Source: Aplysia californica
Lineage: Eukaryota > Mollusca > Gastropoda > Aplysiida > Aplysiidae
Reading direction: 5' to 3'
Length of the DNA stretch: 64,000 bases
Assembly (NCBI RefSeq): GCF_000002075.1
Contig: NW_004797531.1
Coordinates: forward strand, 366,055-430,054
Within the stretch, counting starts at the first letter, position 1; each line of letters begins with the position of its first letter. Made by a program: the position numbers and the translations under genes. This document shows positions 33,401 to 47,629 of this stretch, in pieces. The notes beneath the pieces were generated by a model. The model did no database searches. It saw nothing but the letters and a program-made list of their open reading frames with translations, and was not told the DNA's origin.

Positions 33401-34582
33401 GTTGTGTGAACCGTCTGAAGTGAGTTAATGGCGCTTCCGATCACTTAACACTCACAATTTAAAACTTATTATTCCCAAACGAATCTGTGAAAACTGTTGA
33501 AACTTTCACAAGATACCAAGAAGACGTAGACGAAGCGAAATTGGTGAAGAAATAGATTCTAGGGGTAGAGTGAGCATCATTTTACGGCGCATGAAATTAG
33601 GGGAAGAAACATGTTCTGATAAGGACAAGATAGGACCGTGCTGTGCACGAGTTGACCGCGGTCAATCCCCGACCTGACGCGTGAAATAGCAGGTCACCTG
33701 CCGGTGATTTATGGCCTTCCACGGGGGGCCCAGACTAACTAAAAGATCGCTGAGATGGAATTTTGGACGCTGTGTGTCAGGCTCGCCATCGTGACCAGTC
33801 AGTGAACCTGTGCATGCGCATCACATTGTGAGTACCGGTTGGAGTCACCAAAGTTCATTCAAAGTCTGTGGGCTGCGAAGTATAGAGGGCTCCGGAATGG
33901 GGGGAGATTATTATTTTTCAAAAGATACAGTCGGGGGAGGGGTGGGGATGAAGGCAACACCAGATGACAAAAACTGAACTTGGAGTTCTGAACTGCACGG
34001 TTACCGTGTATGTGACACTGAGACTACGTGACCGGTTACCGGTTACCATGTACGTAGACACTGAGGCTAGGTGCCTGGTTACCGTGTACGTAGACACTCC
34101 GTAATAAATAATAACGAAGTGACTAGATCTAGATCTAGATGTTTAGGCCTATTTCTCAGAACGTTCGGGAAAATAACTTGAACTCTATTTTTTTCTCAGA
34201 ACGGTTTTTGTTCTCGAGATTTTTTGGTTTTTTGCGAGATTTAGACGTCATCTTTCATTTTGCGAGGACTGGGAAGAAGGATTTTTTGCATAGAATTCAA
34301 TTTCTAGAGCTAGAAATTTTTAAATATCTGAATATTCAGATACTTCAGTTATGGTTGGGGCAACGTTCCCGGACTATACTTCAATTGAAAATACCTTCGA
34401 AAGGTACTGCGAGAAAACAAGACTGATTGATCTTGGCAGTAACCTATTTTGCATTTAGTCTCCCAGCAAATCTAAAAACCCTTTGTGTAAAAAAAAAATC
34501 CCTCCACGCCCCCCCCTCCCCGCCCCCACGCCCCGTTCACACCTTACATACACACACACACACACTCACACACACGCACTCA

Positions 34583-34626
<44 letters not shown>

Positions 34627-35319
34627 GGCAACTCCATTCGCAATTATTATCAACAAATCTCGAGAACAGAACCGTTCGGAGAAAGAGTTCATGTTTATTT
34701 TCTCGAACGTTCGGAGAAAAAGAGCCGTCCAAATAATAAAGATAAACTTTTCAAAGGGGTGCTTCAGAGGGCCGGTCAATCGTCAAAGCACAAAAGATGG
34801 GATATTTTGAACGGGGTATACCCTAACCCTAAACCATAACCCTAACCCTTGTATAGTTTGCTCAGTAGTAGACCATGTCACGGTAAGTGCCGGTCCTCTT
34901 CGGAACTCCTCCCAAACTTTTACTTACTCCCGCCCACAGATGATTGTGAGGGTCAAACTGCAGTATTTGTTTTGTCTGCAGATCATGATATAATATAATA
35001 TGATGGTCACTGCCACAAAAAACCGCATGAAGCTACAGCGAGCACCTAGATTTCTTTGTAGCACACCTCTGTGGTTGGCCCATAGATGACGTATTTCTGC
35101 CATCTATTTTTGTCTTCTTCTGGGGTTTCCCCCATGACTCTTGGGTTTCCCTCGCCAGTAACTGTTGACTAGATCTCGCCATGTTTGTTTTTCTGGTATT
35201 AATTTGTGTTATCTTTTATCTATCTATAGACAATCTCAGCAATTCTCGCTTCATAAATTTACCTTCTCCTCAAAGTTGTACACACACACACAAACGCGTG
35301 CACACACATACACACACAT

Positions 35320-35350
<31 letters not shown>

Positions 35351-38300
35351 CACACAAGTGCGCGCGCACGCACACACGCTCGCACACACAGCCCAAGCAG
35401 TCGGCTATGAAACCTCTTGACGTAGCCCATCGTATGGTAAGCGGGAAAGTTTATCTGCCATGGTCAGATCTAGTCAACAGCTGGCGAGGAAGCCCTGGAA
35501 GACGGCAAAAATAGGTGGTATTATATGTCATCTATATTTTGGCCAATCACAGAGGTGTGCCAGGTGCTCGCTGTAGCTTCATGTAAAAAAAACTTGCAAA
35601 TGAAGGTATTTTTTTAGCTTTTACATTCCCTCTCGTTTCACATATTTAGCTAGTTGGCCTAATATGTGTCCATTTTCTTGAATTGATGCGCTGAACACGG
35701 ATCAGGGGGCTCTCGTGGCCTAGAAGTTTAGGTGTCTGCCTCTCATTCAAAGGTCCCGGGTTAGAATCCGGGTAGCAACGGAAAATGTTCTTCTCTAAAA
35801 TTGTCTCCTTTCACCTCTTTTCCTGCTCTTTAACAATATTCTGTCATCTGCTTTCATCTCCACTTTCTGCCCCCACCTCCTTTGCCCCTCGTCTAGGCTC
35901 CTGACTCTTTCTGCAGCCTTTCTACTGTTACTCCTTGGCCCCTTCTTTTTTTACTCATGCACGTGTGTCATGTACACATTTTATATACTTTTTTTCTAGT
36001 AGTATTTTGCATGCTGAACACGAATATCATAATCATGGCCTTCATTTTTGCAGCAAATCAATAGTTATTGAGCTATTGATGTTTGAAAACAGAACTCTAT
36101 ATTACAGTGGGACCAATGGCGTAGTAATATTTGACTTGTTTTTAACAACATGGGAAGCTTCAGGGGGACCTAAAAGGAGTCTACGGGGTTTCAGGGGAGC
36201 ATACCCCCCTGCATTTCACCATGATTTGATGTTTTGGCAATTAGGATTGACATATTTACTTGAAAACAATTGATTTGCAAGGGTTTTAGTAGCCATAGGT
36301 GTGTTCTGCAGCAAAAATTATGGCAGTTTCGCCCTGAAATCAGTGCATTTGTGTGTGGGTGTAAAAGTGAAAATGTACCCAATGGAACTTTATCACACTA
36401 AGCCTAATTGCGTGGTAATTCCGCCACGCTTTGGACAATCAGGGGGTTTCAGGGGTCCTGCCCCCCTGAAGTAAAAGAAAAATATGGGGTGTTACAGGCT
36501 GATTTATAATTTGATGTTTTGCAGTTAGGTTTGAAATAAATTTTCTTGAAAATAATTGATTTGCGACAGTTTTAGTGGCTATATATGTGTGATTTGCAGC
36601 AAATAATATTGCAGTTTGACCCTCAAAGCAGTGCATATCTGTGTGTGGGAATGAAAGTAAAAATTTACCCAACTTAATTATTTTGAAGAAAAATTCAAAC
36701 CTAATTGCAAAACATCAAAGTACAGGGAAAAACAGGGGGCATGCCCCCCTGTAACCCCTCACATTTTATTTTTACTTCAGGTTCGGGGGGAGGGGGGTGT
36801 GGGGTGTGTGGCAGCTATAGTGCGATCAAAAGTTTGTGGCGCAACTTGTTTTCAAATTTATCTCTTTAACGGGTGAATCAGTGTCTTCCATACTTTGCAC
36901 AGAAGTTTGTATCAATTTGTCTTAACTTAATTGTTTTTCCACAGCAATTTAGGCTAGATTGGAAAACTTTTCTTCATAAATTTATATATATATATATATA
37001 TATATAGGGGCTCTCGTGGCCTAGAGGTTAAGGTGTTCTCCTTGAACTTGTAGGCTAACCCTTCCCAAATGGTCCAGACTGCGGAAATTATTATTCAACG
37101 TTGGATATAGAATTCGAATAAAAACCATCAGATATTTTCAATTGCCATTAATTTGCGACAAATATGATCTCAATATTCATGTAAAATAGATAAAAATGAA
37201 TAAGAAAGGGGCTTTACCAAACCTTAGCATGAGATGATGTGAAAGTAAAAGAATATAACATTTTAAATTGTTGTAGAATCCTGGTGTATATCTGATGTTA
37301 TTTGTAAAGGGTGGTGTAACTAAATCTAGTACTATAGAAGAGTGACAGTGCACATTGTGAAAAAAAAACTTTTTAGGCTTTAGTGTCAAAAGTTATGAAT
37401 TTAAAAGAAAATCTGATAAAGTATTTTTGTGGCTGGAATTGCCTGGAAATGCGCATTGGCATTTGCTTTCTGTAGCTGCATATGACGCAACGTTTTATGT
37501 CTTTGCAATGAGAAAACAAACGACCTCCTGAGAGAGGCTGCATTTCATATTCCATGAGCAGGAGACAATTTTATTGAATTTTCATCAGTTGAACTTTGAC
37601 AAAATGACTTTGGAATATTGGTACTGTAGTCTCCGCCTAAAATCCCAACATTTATGATCCCAGTTCGCTGAAGATCCTGCTGTTTTAAGAAAACCGAATT
37701 TATACTACACAAAAGTTTCCCCTAAGATCCCGCTCTGAAGGTTTACATCGGCTAAGATCCCACTTCAGATAAAGAGGGGAGGGGGAGCACAGCAGATCAA
37801 CCAAGAGTCAAAATTTGCAATCACTGAATTGCCTTTTGCATCACAGATCTGCCATTCTCGTGAATGTGATCACATCATGTATGTCTGTTGTAAATCTTAA
37901 TGAAACAGCACAGTGTTTGCCCCAGATGGGATCTAAGGCAAGGTGTGAACTCACTGACCCGTTTGTTTTCCCCAAACATCACACTTACGTCTGAGCTCTC
38001 CCCCTAAACTTACATCACACGCTGGGTGGGTAGGGCCTACAAATTCGCTCTGGATCAAGGCAGGATCACATCAGATTATTAACTGTTCCCTGACCATTAC
38101 AGCAGTTGTCTCAACTCCCGAATTTGCAAGCTAGACTGAATTTTAATTGGCGTGATCATAACTCAGTGATGCGTTATGACAGATGCTTGGGGAAATTGGT
38201 CAACTGAGACACAGGTATAGTACTGATGTTTCCCATCTGCTTTTTGGTACATCGGGACAAAGGTTTTATGCTCTGCAGGCTGTTCGAGGGGAAAATGTTT

Positions 38301-41300
38301 TAAAAATCTGATGAATTAAAAGTAACTTGGTATCCTGCTAGAGATATAAAAATGGAGATAAACGGTCTTGCGAAATACTTTAGGATAACTCATAGGTAAA
38401 TTGCAGGTTTGGGGTGCATTATATTGATGTCCATTTCTTTGATTTTGCTTATCAATTGTACATGTCTGTTTTCCAGCACAATGAGATTCAGTTCTGGGAA
38501 AATGGCCAGATTTGCTGATGGTGCTGCTGTTGTTCAGGTATATAAAAACTATACAGGAACCGCATCCTGCATCTCTTATTATTGTAATGATTTAATGCTT
38601 GTGTAAGTCTTTCTTCATTTATTATCATCTTAACGTCTTTTCCTTGTTATGGTAATTAGATTTCTTGTATGTATTATATTTCTTTTATTTTCAACTACTT
38701 TCCCTTTACTCATATCCATGCACTTATTTGTCATGTCTGCGGTATATTTGTAGCTTACTTTGTTCGTGAACTTTTGTGATGATTGATGCTGTTGGCTCTA
38801 GATGAAATAAGCTTTTTATAAATTTGTGTCCTGTTGAATGATGGTTAAACTGGCTTCAAGATGGAGGAGAGAAATGTCACTGAAAATAATCCGGTCCTTT
38901 TCATTGCAGTAGCATGGAGTTAGAAACCAGAATGAAATGAGCATAGATAATAATAACTAAACAAACATATCAACACCGAATGTAATATGGAATATGGATG
39001 TTTACTTATTTTCTTCTTTTTTCAGCTTGGGGAAACTTCTGTCCTAGTCACAGCTGTCAGTCAAAGACAGTCCGGTACACAGTCTTTTCTACCTCTGACT
39101 GTAAGTTTTGTCTGTCAGTTGATGGACATATTTAATTTATTTCCTTGTGTGCTCATTGTTTCTTTTTCAATGTCTTTACTTTTACACTGGAATCTCAGAT
39201 ATTTAAGAATTCATTTTTATTTATGACTGATGATCAAACTTTTGCGCATTATGTCCTCTGTTGACCAATTCTTACCTTAAAATTTGGAAAACAAACATTT
39301 TTGGGTTTCTTATTCCTAATGATTAGATAAAGAGTTGGAATGGCTTTTAAAGTACTTGTTTTCTTCGTAGTACTGGTGTTTCTTTACTGTAGTATTTTTT
39401 GTTATGTAATAATAATTGTTACTTAATATCACTGGAGAAAGTTAAAAGACTTCAAACTGTCCAAAACAATGCAGCACGTTTAGTTTTACGGAAAAGAAAG
39501 CGAGAATCTGCTAAACCTCTTTTGCGAACTTTGCATTGGCTTCCTGTTGAGAAAAGGATTGTGTACAAGTTGGCCACCATATGTCACAAATGTTTGAATG
39601 ATAATGCACCATCATATTTATCGAATCTGTTAAGACTGTACATTCCAACTCGCAGTTTAAGATCATCAGCTGACAAAAAAAAATTTATTTTACCATCTAT
39701 GAAACTTAAAACAATGGGTGAAAGGGCATTTGAATACCAAGGCCCCAAGATCTGGAATGCTTTACCAAGTACGTTGAGAGAAATCAAATCTTTTGATTCA
39801 TTCAAATGTCAGCTGAAGTCGTTTCTGTTTTTAAATTAATAAGATGAATATTTGGAATAATTTTCTTTAGTCAGAACACAACGTTTCATGTTACTGTTGT
39901 ATGTTGTACTGTATTGTAAAGCGGTCAGAGCCTGTGTACTTTATTCGGGGTTGAGCGCTATATAAATGTCATTTATTATTATTATTATTATTATTACTTA
40001 TATTTGTAGCTTATTTATCACTATTCCGACTGAAAAATAACCTCCTGTGATGTGTGCATTTTTTTTCTCTATTTATTGATCTCAGGTAGACTTTCGACAA
40101 AAAGCCGCTGCAGCTGGTAGAATTCCTACAAATCACTTACGTCGAGAACTTGGTCCTTCTGCAAAGGAGATCCTGACAAGCAGAGTTATAGGTTTGTGGA
40201 AATAATGGTTACAGGTTTTAGTTTACCGAGTTTTCGGAGAAATATATTTTATGATGGAAGAGATAGTTATATTAAACGCTAAACATTAATTAATGATAGT
40301 TGCTAAGTCAATGCTAAACACTAAGTTTATTACAATTTTACTTGGTATGAACTGCCAAAAATATATCTTTTTCTCCAGATCGCTCTTTGCGTCCATTGTT
40401 TCCTGCTGGATTCTACTACAATACACAGGTAAAATCCTAATACGATTTTATAAACACATTTTACTGACCACTTCCCTCTCCTTTTTCCCCCTCCCCCTCC
40501 CCTTTTTTCTTCTCCTCTTGAATTTGAACATTTCATTGGTATGTTCCAAACAGTTTTGCGTGTCTCTTCTTTATTAGCCTTACACTACATTTTTAATAAA
40601 TTATGACATTATGGCAATGCTTGTTTTGAATTTGAACTTTCTTGTATTATTATTTTGGCATCATGCAATGCAACGTTTGATATGCAAAAGTATAAATTAA
40701 TAGTCAAATGAACTGACATAAACAAATAGCATTGCACAATCATGGACACATTTGCATATAAGCAATTCATGTTCAAACATTACTCTTATTTTCTTCTTTC
40801 GTAAGGTTATGTGTAATTTGCTGGCAGTTGATGGTGCCAATGATCCAGACATTATCAGTATTAATGCAGGTATGTCAAATTCTCATGGTGTTGTATCTGT
40901 TATTTTCTTTCTCATGTAGGCAATTCTGTAGCTTACATAGCTGCAATTGTAGCTTACTCTTGCTTTGTCTGAAAAAACAACCTCAGAACCTAGCTGAAGT
41001 ACCAGGTGACCCAACAAAACCTTTACCCACGGAGATTCCCATAAAAACGGTTAAAATAGAGATAGAAACTCAAGATTCCACAGGTGTACTTGATCACCAT
41101 ACAGATTTACTGTGACAAATTTACGAATAAAAATTCCAACTTTGAAGGAAGTTAGAGCATACGCTCCATGTGACGTCTGTTTCGTGGGATACACGCTCTG
41201 AGGCGCTTGACGAAATTGTCTATGACATGTTCCAGTTGCTCCAAGGGAATGGCTCTGACGTTGGTGGTAACAGTGTCTCTCCGCTCCTGGAAGGTTTGAA

Positions 41301-42177
41301 AGTCACTGCCCCATATTTTGTCCTTTATGTGCCCCCAAAGGTGAAAACCTAGGGGGTTGAGGTCGGGACTGTGAGAAGAGAAGCCCAGGGGTTCACTGTG
41401 CCACTGCTGATAAGTCTCTCGTCAAAGTGGTCCCTCAACCACCGAAGGACAGTTCTCGTAGTGTGTGAGGCAGCACCATCTTGCATGAAACACTTCTCTG
41501 CTCTCACTTCCAGTCCGACCAACCTCCCCAGAGCTCTCCAAAACCTGGTCAACATCTTGAGGTAACAGTCGGACGTGACATGAAGAAATATGGGCCAATG
41601 ATTCCCTGGCGGCTCATGGCAACACAGGCAGTGACTTTCAAGTGATGGAGATTTCATTCATACACTTTGTCAGGCTTTATTACGTATATTTTCTCCTCCC
41701 GGATGGTTCAGATTGCTTCCTGTCAACTTTTGTGTGAATTGGGCTTTTTAGTGTGGAGTTAAAGGATTTCCGACGGGTAAAGATTTTTTTGGGGGTCAGT
41801 AGGTATACACATGGACGTTGTTGTGGCATGAATGGTTTATGGAGTTTAAAGTCAAGATAGTTTTTGGCTGTTTACAGTAGCCTCAATGCATTGAATGATC
41901 GTTAAGTACTTGTTCCCTTAGCCTCTATAGTTATCACGGTTTAAAAAAATTCACCCCTACAAATGACGAACAGGCGTTTTTGCCGGCATAAGTGTGGTAG
42001 GTAGGCACTCTGGTATGGACTTCTCTTTCTACTTCTTTTGCCATTTGATATTGGGCTTCATATAATAATGATAATAATAACAAATTGCATTTATATAGCG
42101 CATTTCCACAAAGAAGTGCTCAATGCGCTGTACCATAATACAAAGAACATATGAAGCGCACAGCTCCTATAGTAATC

Positions 42178-42237
<60 letters not shown>

Positions 42238-45200
42238 AGTCTTACTCTGTCTCTCTCTCTCTCTCTCTCTCTTTCTCTCCAGTACATTCTTGAGTAAAGA
42301 CAATCCCACAAAGCTTACCCAGACACCCTCGCACACATTGATAAATTCACACAGTCATAAATTCTTACAGAACAGAACAGCATGAATAAACGATACTGAG
42401 AGAACATAATAGATACTGAATAATATTTGTATTGGGAATGTTGGAAATTACAGATTGAAGCTGGACTGAAACAAATGCGTTTTAAGTACTGATTTAAATT
42501 TTGATAAAGTGGTGGACTCTCGTAGATGAGCTGGTAAAGCGTTCCACAAGGAGGGGGCATGGTGTGAAAAAGCTCTCCCTCCGAGTCTCTGACTTTTGCT
42601 TTGGACAAGTCTTAAAAGTCTTTTCATCGCCGATGTTAAACGCCGAGATGGTATATATTTCTAAACTGGCATCAGCGGTGCTCCGACATCGCGCGCAGCA
42701 GACCTGAGTTTGATTCCTATGTGAGGAGAACTTCTATTAAGTGTCTCCGTCTTTCTGTTGGGATGTTGCATTACTCTCAGCCTGGGTTGTCCCTAATAGA
42801 CAGAATCAAAGCCTTGGAGCACCGGGGAACAGCGACTCTATTTTTAAAAACAGGAAAAAATGTGTCCGGGGAACAGCGACTGCCCTAAGCGAATACCTCG
42901 TCGTGATGGTATTGATGCTGGTATCGATACACCCACGGCCCGACAAAAAGACTTTAAAATAAATATTTAAAACTATGTCTAATCGTAAAAATAATATCAA
43001 ATTCGGAACCAGCGTGTCCAAATTAACAAAATAACTCGCGGTTGACCGTTTTTCTTGCTGGATTTAGAAGATCACAAAAAGAAGTATTTTATATAGACTC
43101 TACCAAGATTGCATCTTGTAGTATTTTCCTATCATGAAGAGGACAGACAACAGTCTCTTTTAACTGATCTTATAATAGACCCCCCCCCCCCCCCCCCCCT
43201 TCCTCAGCGTGAATTGACAAGTGGGAGGCTGTGACGCAAAATTCCTTTGATGTTTGCCGCCGCGCGGGATTAAACTTTGTGCGCAGAATTTTCAAAATAA
43301 CAATCGCAGCTAAAAACTGATTTCATTTTCGAAATCGGCGTGTCAAAATAAGCAATGTGGCTCACGTGGAACCTGATTTGATGCCATATTTTAAAACTTG
43401 AGAAAAACTTTGTTTTTCAATTGTCTATTTTCAATCTAAAGTTAGGTATCAAGGTCACCCAGTGCGTTGTAAGTGCATCTGACGTCAAAGCTGCTAGGAC
43501 TACACACTGCACACTAGGCTATATATCTACTAGTCTATCTACTACTGCACTGTCACCGTACAGTGTACAGTAGGCCTATGGTGACTTGGTCGAAAGAATT
43601 TGTTATTCTCTTTATTGAGATGTAGAGGCCTACAGATCCCTCGAATGTCTGTGGACGATTAAGTCCAGAGACTACAATAACAAATTATTAAGAGAGGGCG
43701 TAGGGAGAGTTTGTGCCATTAGATTTTGCAACTAATAACTTCATGGGCCTCTTTTTTAATGTTTGTTAAGTAACAACACACAGAATGCAGGCAAAGTGTT
43801 GCGTAGAGTCATCCGGCGCAAGAAGAAGGAATCTCCCCCAATTTAAAGGGAATTGGACTCTATAAAACGTTTAAACAGAATATGGAGTTTGATAAATCTG
43901 ACAGTTCTACTATACGAAGAATGTAATACGATTTATCGCTGAGAGTAACTTGGGCTTTACATATTAACACTTTTTACGGCAACGTATTTATATCCATTTG
44001 ACCGACATCAGGGTATAACACACCCGCACGTGTATTATACGGTGGGTTCCAAAAGAAACTTGACAATGTAATCACCCAATAATTGGGTTAAAGCCTTGCA
44101 CTACCCACTCATACAGCATACCAATTTAAAGCTAAATAAATTCTGCATCATCTGACACAATAATATTTCATCTAAGTTAAGATATGCTCGAGATAATACT
44201 ATGGCCACTCAAAACTGACCGTAAACAATCAGGCTTGGCAAAATTGTGCGAAATCACAGAAACGTTATCTTCACGCGTGTATTGGAGACCATCAATATTG
44301 ATAAAATGAACATACATTACATATCCAATGAATGGAGAATTTGTTTCTCTGCAATAAACAACATCTAATGTCGATAGTTTCAATTTTAAACAAAACAGAA
44401 AACAAAGCAATCACAATTACCATAAAAACTTGGACTTAACATTAAATGTGCTCATTGTTATTTTGCGTAGGAGCCATTGGTTTTGTGTAGTGCACGAACC
44501 CATAGGGCATCGACTCTGCTAAATTTTGGACAATTATCAGTCACTTTATCCCAGACGCCACAGATGGTTGCAAACGAAGGGTCTGAATTGGGAGCAACGT
44601 CAATTTTCTTTAGCTGCTGTTTCTTGGGATTTCACATACCTATAGGATTCATATCGGGCTATTTACTGGTGACTACTCCATCGTTGATATGATATAGTTT
44701 TCCAAGAATTGTCTCGTGATAATATTGGCCCAATTAGAGTGTGATTTGCCATGAATGGAGATGTCTACTTTGAATGACATCATGAGGGAAATAAGGGTAA
44801 GACATGACATTCCAACCCTTGCGCGATGTATTCAACTAAAGCATGCCATCCGATGATTCACATGCGGACGATTTTGTTCATTCCGTCCCACCACCCCAAA
44901 AAAATGACAGTTTCATGAATTCTGCTCTTCACTGACAGACGATTTTTCCAAAATTTCCAAAATCTAACTTACACAGCCATGTTCTAAAAGGTTTGTGCTC
45001 TACAAGAAGACCAATAGCTCCTAAACAAAAAACAAAATCATACTAATGAGCATATGCAATGTTAAATCTAAGTTCAGCATGGTATTTGTAAGTAATCTGT
45101 TTTCTAACTTTTTTGAAAATATATTTCAGAAGATGCTGCTCATTGCAGAGACAATAATATTTCCCTTTCATTTGATATTCAATACATATCCATTCCACCA

Positions 45201-45927
45201 ACGTTGATGAACTTCAATACACGGGCGAACACACTTTTACGTTTCTTTGATTTCGCCCAATTTTACCAAGCTTGGATTTTTACGGTCAGATTTAAGTGAC
45301 CATATCTCGAGCATCTCTTTACATAAGTGAAATATTATTGTGTCAGATGATGCAAGATTTAATTAGCTTTAAATTGGCATGCTACATGAGTGGGTATACA
45401 AGTGCAAGGTTTTAACACGATGATTAGGTGATTACATTTCAAGTTTCTTTTTGGATGCCACTGTACAGTAGAACATGTATTCAACTTATATCTGGTGACT
45501 GGGTGTAAGAAATCCAACTCTTCTTTGTTAGTTGAGCTCATATTTACTCAAAAAGCTGCTTAACGTTCAGCCTTTCCCCATGGCACGTACTCCTAGCAAA
45601 AACATTGTGACCCCCCCCCCCCACCTAAAAAAAAATTTAAAAATTGTACTCCATTTACTCATCATGTTCTGTCCCCAATGACAGATGCTTTTCTCCTATG
45701 CTCATTGAGAAAACGATAGATACTGCCATCTGCGGTTGATTCTACAAAGGAGGAAGCATTGTTTGGTCTAAATTCTGGGTCGCTGTTACCCTGTTAAAAG
45801 TAAACACAATGTCAAGCTCACGCTTTGCACTAGGAACCTCTGACTGATCTATGCATCATGCTCAGGGTAATTACGCTGTTCTGACGTTTGATTCTCTTCT
45901 TCTTCTTCTTCTTCTTCTTCTTTTTCT

Positions 45928-45959
<32 letters not shown>

Positions 45960-47594
45960 GTCTTCGTCTTCGTCTTCTTCGTCTTCTTCTTCTTCTTCTT
46001 CTTCTTCTTCGTCTTCGTCTTCTTCTTCTTCTTCTTCTTCTTCTTCTTCTTCTTCTTCTTCTTCTTCTTCTTCTAAATAATAATATTAATAGATGGCATT
46101 TGTATAGCACAAATCACAGCCCAACAGTAAGCTCTATGTGCTTCACAATCTATACTTTTACCTCAGCAGACCTGAGAGCATTCTGAAACAAACTCAAGTT
46201 CCTGGGAAACATACAGAGCAATCAGCTATTTATAGGTGCTAAAACACTAACATACTGACAAGATCTTTCGCTATCTATGGCCGGGTACCTATTCCCACCT
46301 GGGTGAAGTGAGGAAAATTCATGTAAAGTGCCTTTCCCAAGGACACAACGTCGGGGCCCGCGGCTCGAACCCCCGACCCCGCAACCTCACGATTACGAGT
46401 CCGGTAGCCTAACCTTCTTCTTCTTCTTGTTCTTGTTCTTGCTCTTCTTCTTTTTCTTCTTCTTCTTCTTCTTCTTCTTCTTCTTCTTCTTCTTCTTCTT
46501 CTTCTTCTTCTTCTTCTTCTTCCTCCTCCTCTAGATCTTAGGGGAAGTCGACCGTTGGTTCTTCAACCTGCAGTACAATTGATTTTTACGTATGTGACCG
46601 CTTTTTATACTTTGTAGGGCCTCTTGCTTTCAGGCAGCCATATTCAGATTTCGAAGGTATTGTTTATCACTTTATACTGACTAGAGTGTTGTCAGTTTCT
46701 TATATGAATTAATTTTGAATTTTGCCTTGGTGGCAGCCGAAGCCTACTCTTATTGAGTTTAGAACCACCAAGAGAGCTTAAAGTGCGCAGCTTGCACATG
46801 GAATCTCCGAGATTTTTTTCCCTTTCGAGAAAGCCAAAAGTTCGGTCACTGTTACCCTAAGATGAGGGATGTGTGGCTGAAGGACAGTAGTAAGAAGGAG
46901 CAAGGAGAAGCAGTACTTGTAGAAATAGTAAGGAGCAAAGGAAGGAGGAGCCCACTGGCCGGGGGTGGGCCGGGTTAGAGCGAGAAAGTGAAGATGAAAG
47001 CAGACGACAGAACATGTCTAGAGAAAAGGAAAGGAGGTGAATAGACAACATTTTAGAGAAAAAAATGGAATGTTTCCGTCGCTGTTAGGTTTCAAACCTG
47101 GAACCTGTTGAATGTAAAGCGAACGCGTACCTCTAGACCACGATCAGGGCCCCGTATGTTTGGTTCTGATTGTTCCCAGGGATGTTTTTTAAACCCATTC
47201 GTGAGCCAGTGTGTTTTTATTTGTTTGGTTGTCTTTTGTTTCTGTTTTTGTTTTCTTTTTTTCTCTCTCTATTTCTACACTACTGATACACACACGTACA
47301 TGTATACTGTATGCCTCATAAAACGACTTCCATTATAAATCCTTGTGCATGTTTGTTCATCTATTGTTTGTTTGTTTGGTGTTTTTGTTTTCATCTTATT
47401 TTCGCTTAATGATACACATACGTACATCTGTGCTTCATAAATTAATGACTCCCTTTAAAATTCGTGTGCGTGTTTTTTAGTTTATTTGTCAGTTTGTTTG
47501 GTGATTTTTTAAAATTGTATTTGTACTTTGCCGATACACACGCCTGCATATATGTTTAATCAAATAAAACCAATTATAAATTTATGTGATTGTC

Positions 47595-47629
<35 letters not shown>

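Noticed and set aside
38409-38476. Open frame running into PNPT1 exon 2 from upstream, with an ATG at 38409
   Set aside because: The upstream part is intron with a normal acceptor TTTTCCAG. It reads as hydrophobic filler with no presequence, and exon 1 at 27294 fits better.
44477-44692. 71-residue plus-strand frame
   Set aside because: It is the antisense of the Tc1-like transposase region.
45871-46110. Long poly-Arg (minus) and poly-Phe/Leu (plus) open frames
   Set aside because: They are translations of the (TTC)n microsatellite, open in all frames because the unit has no stop.
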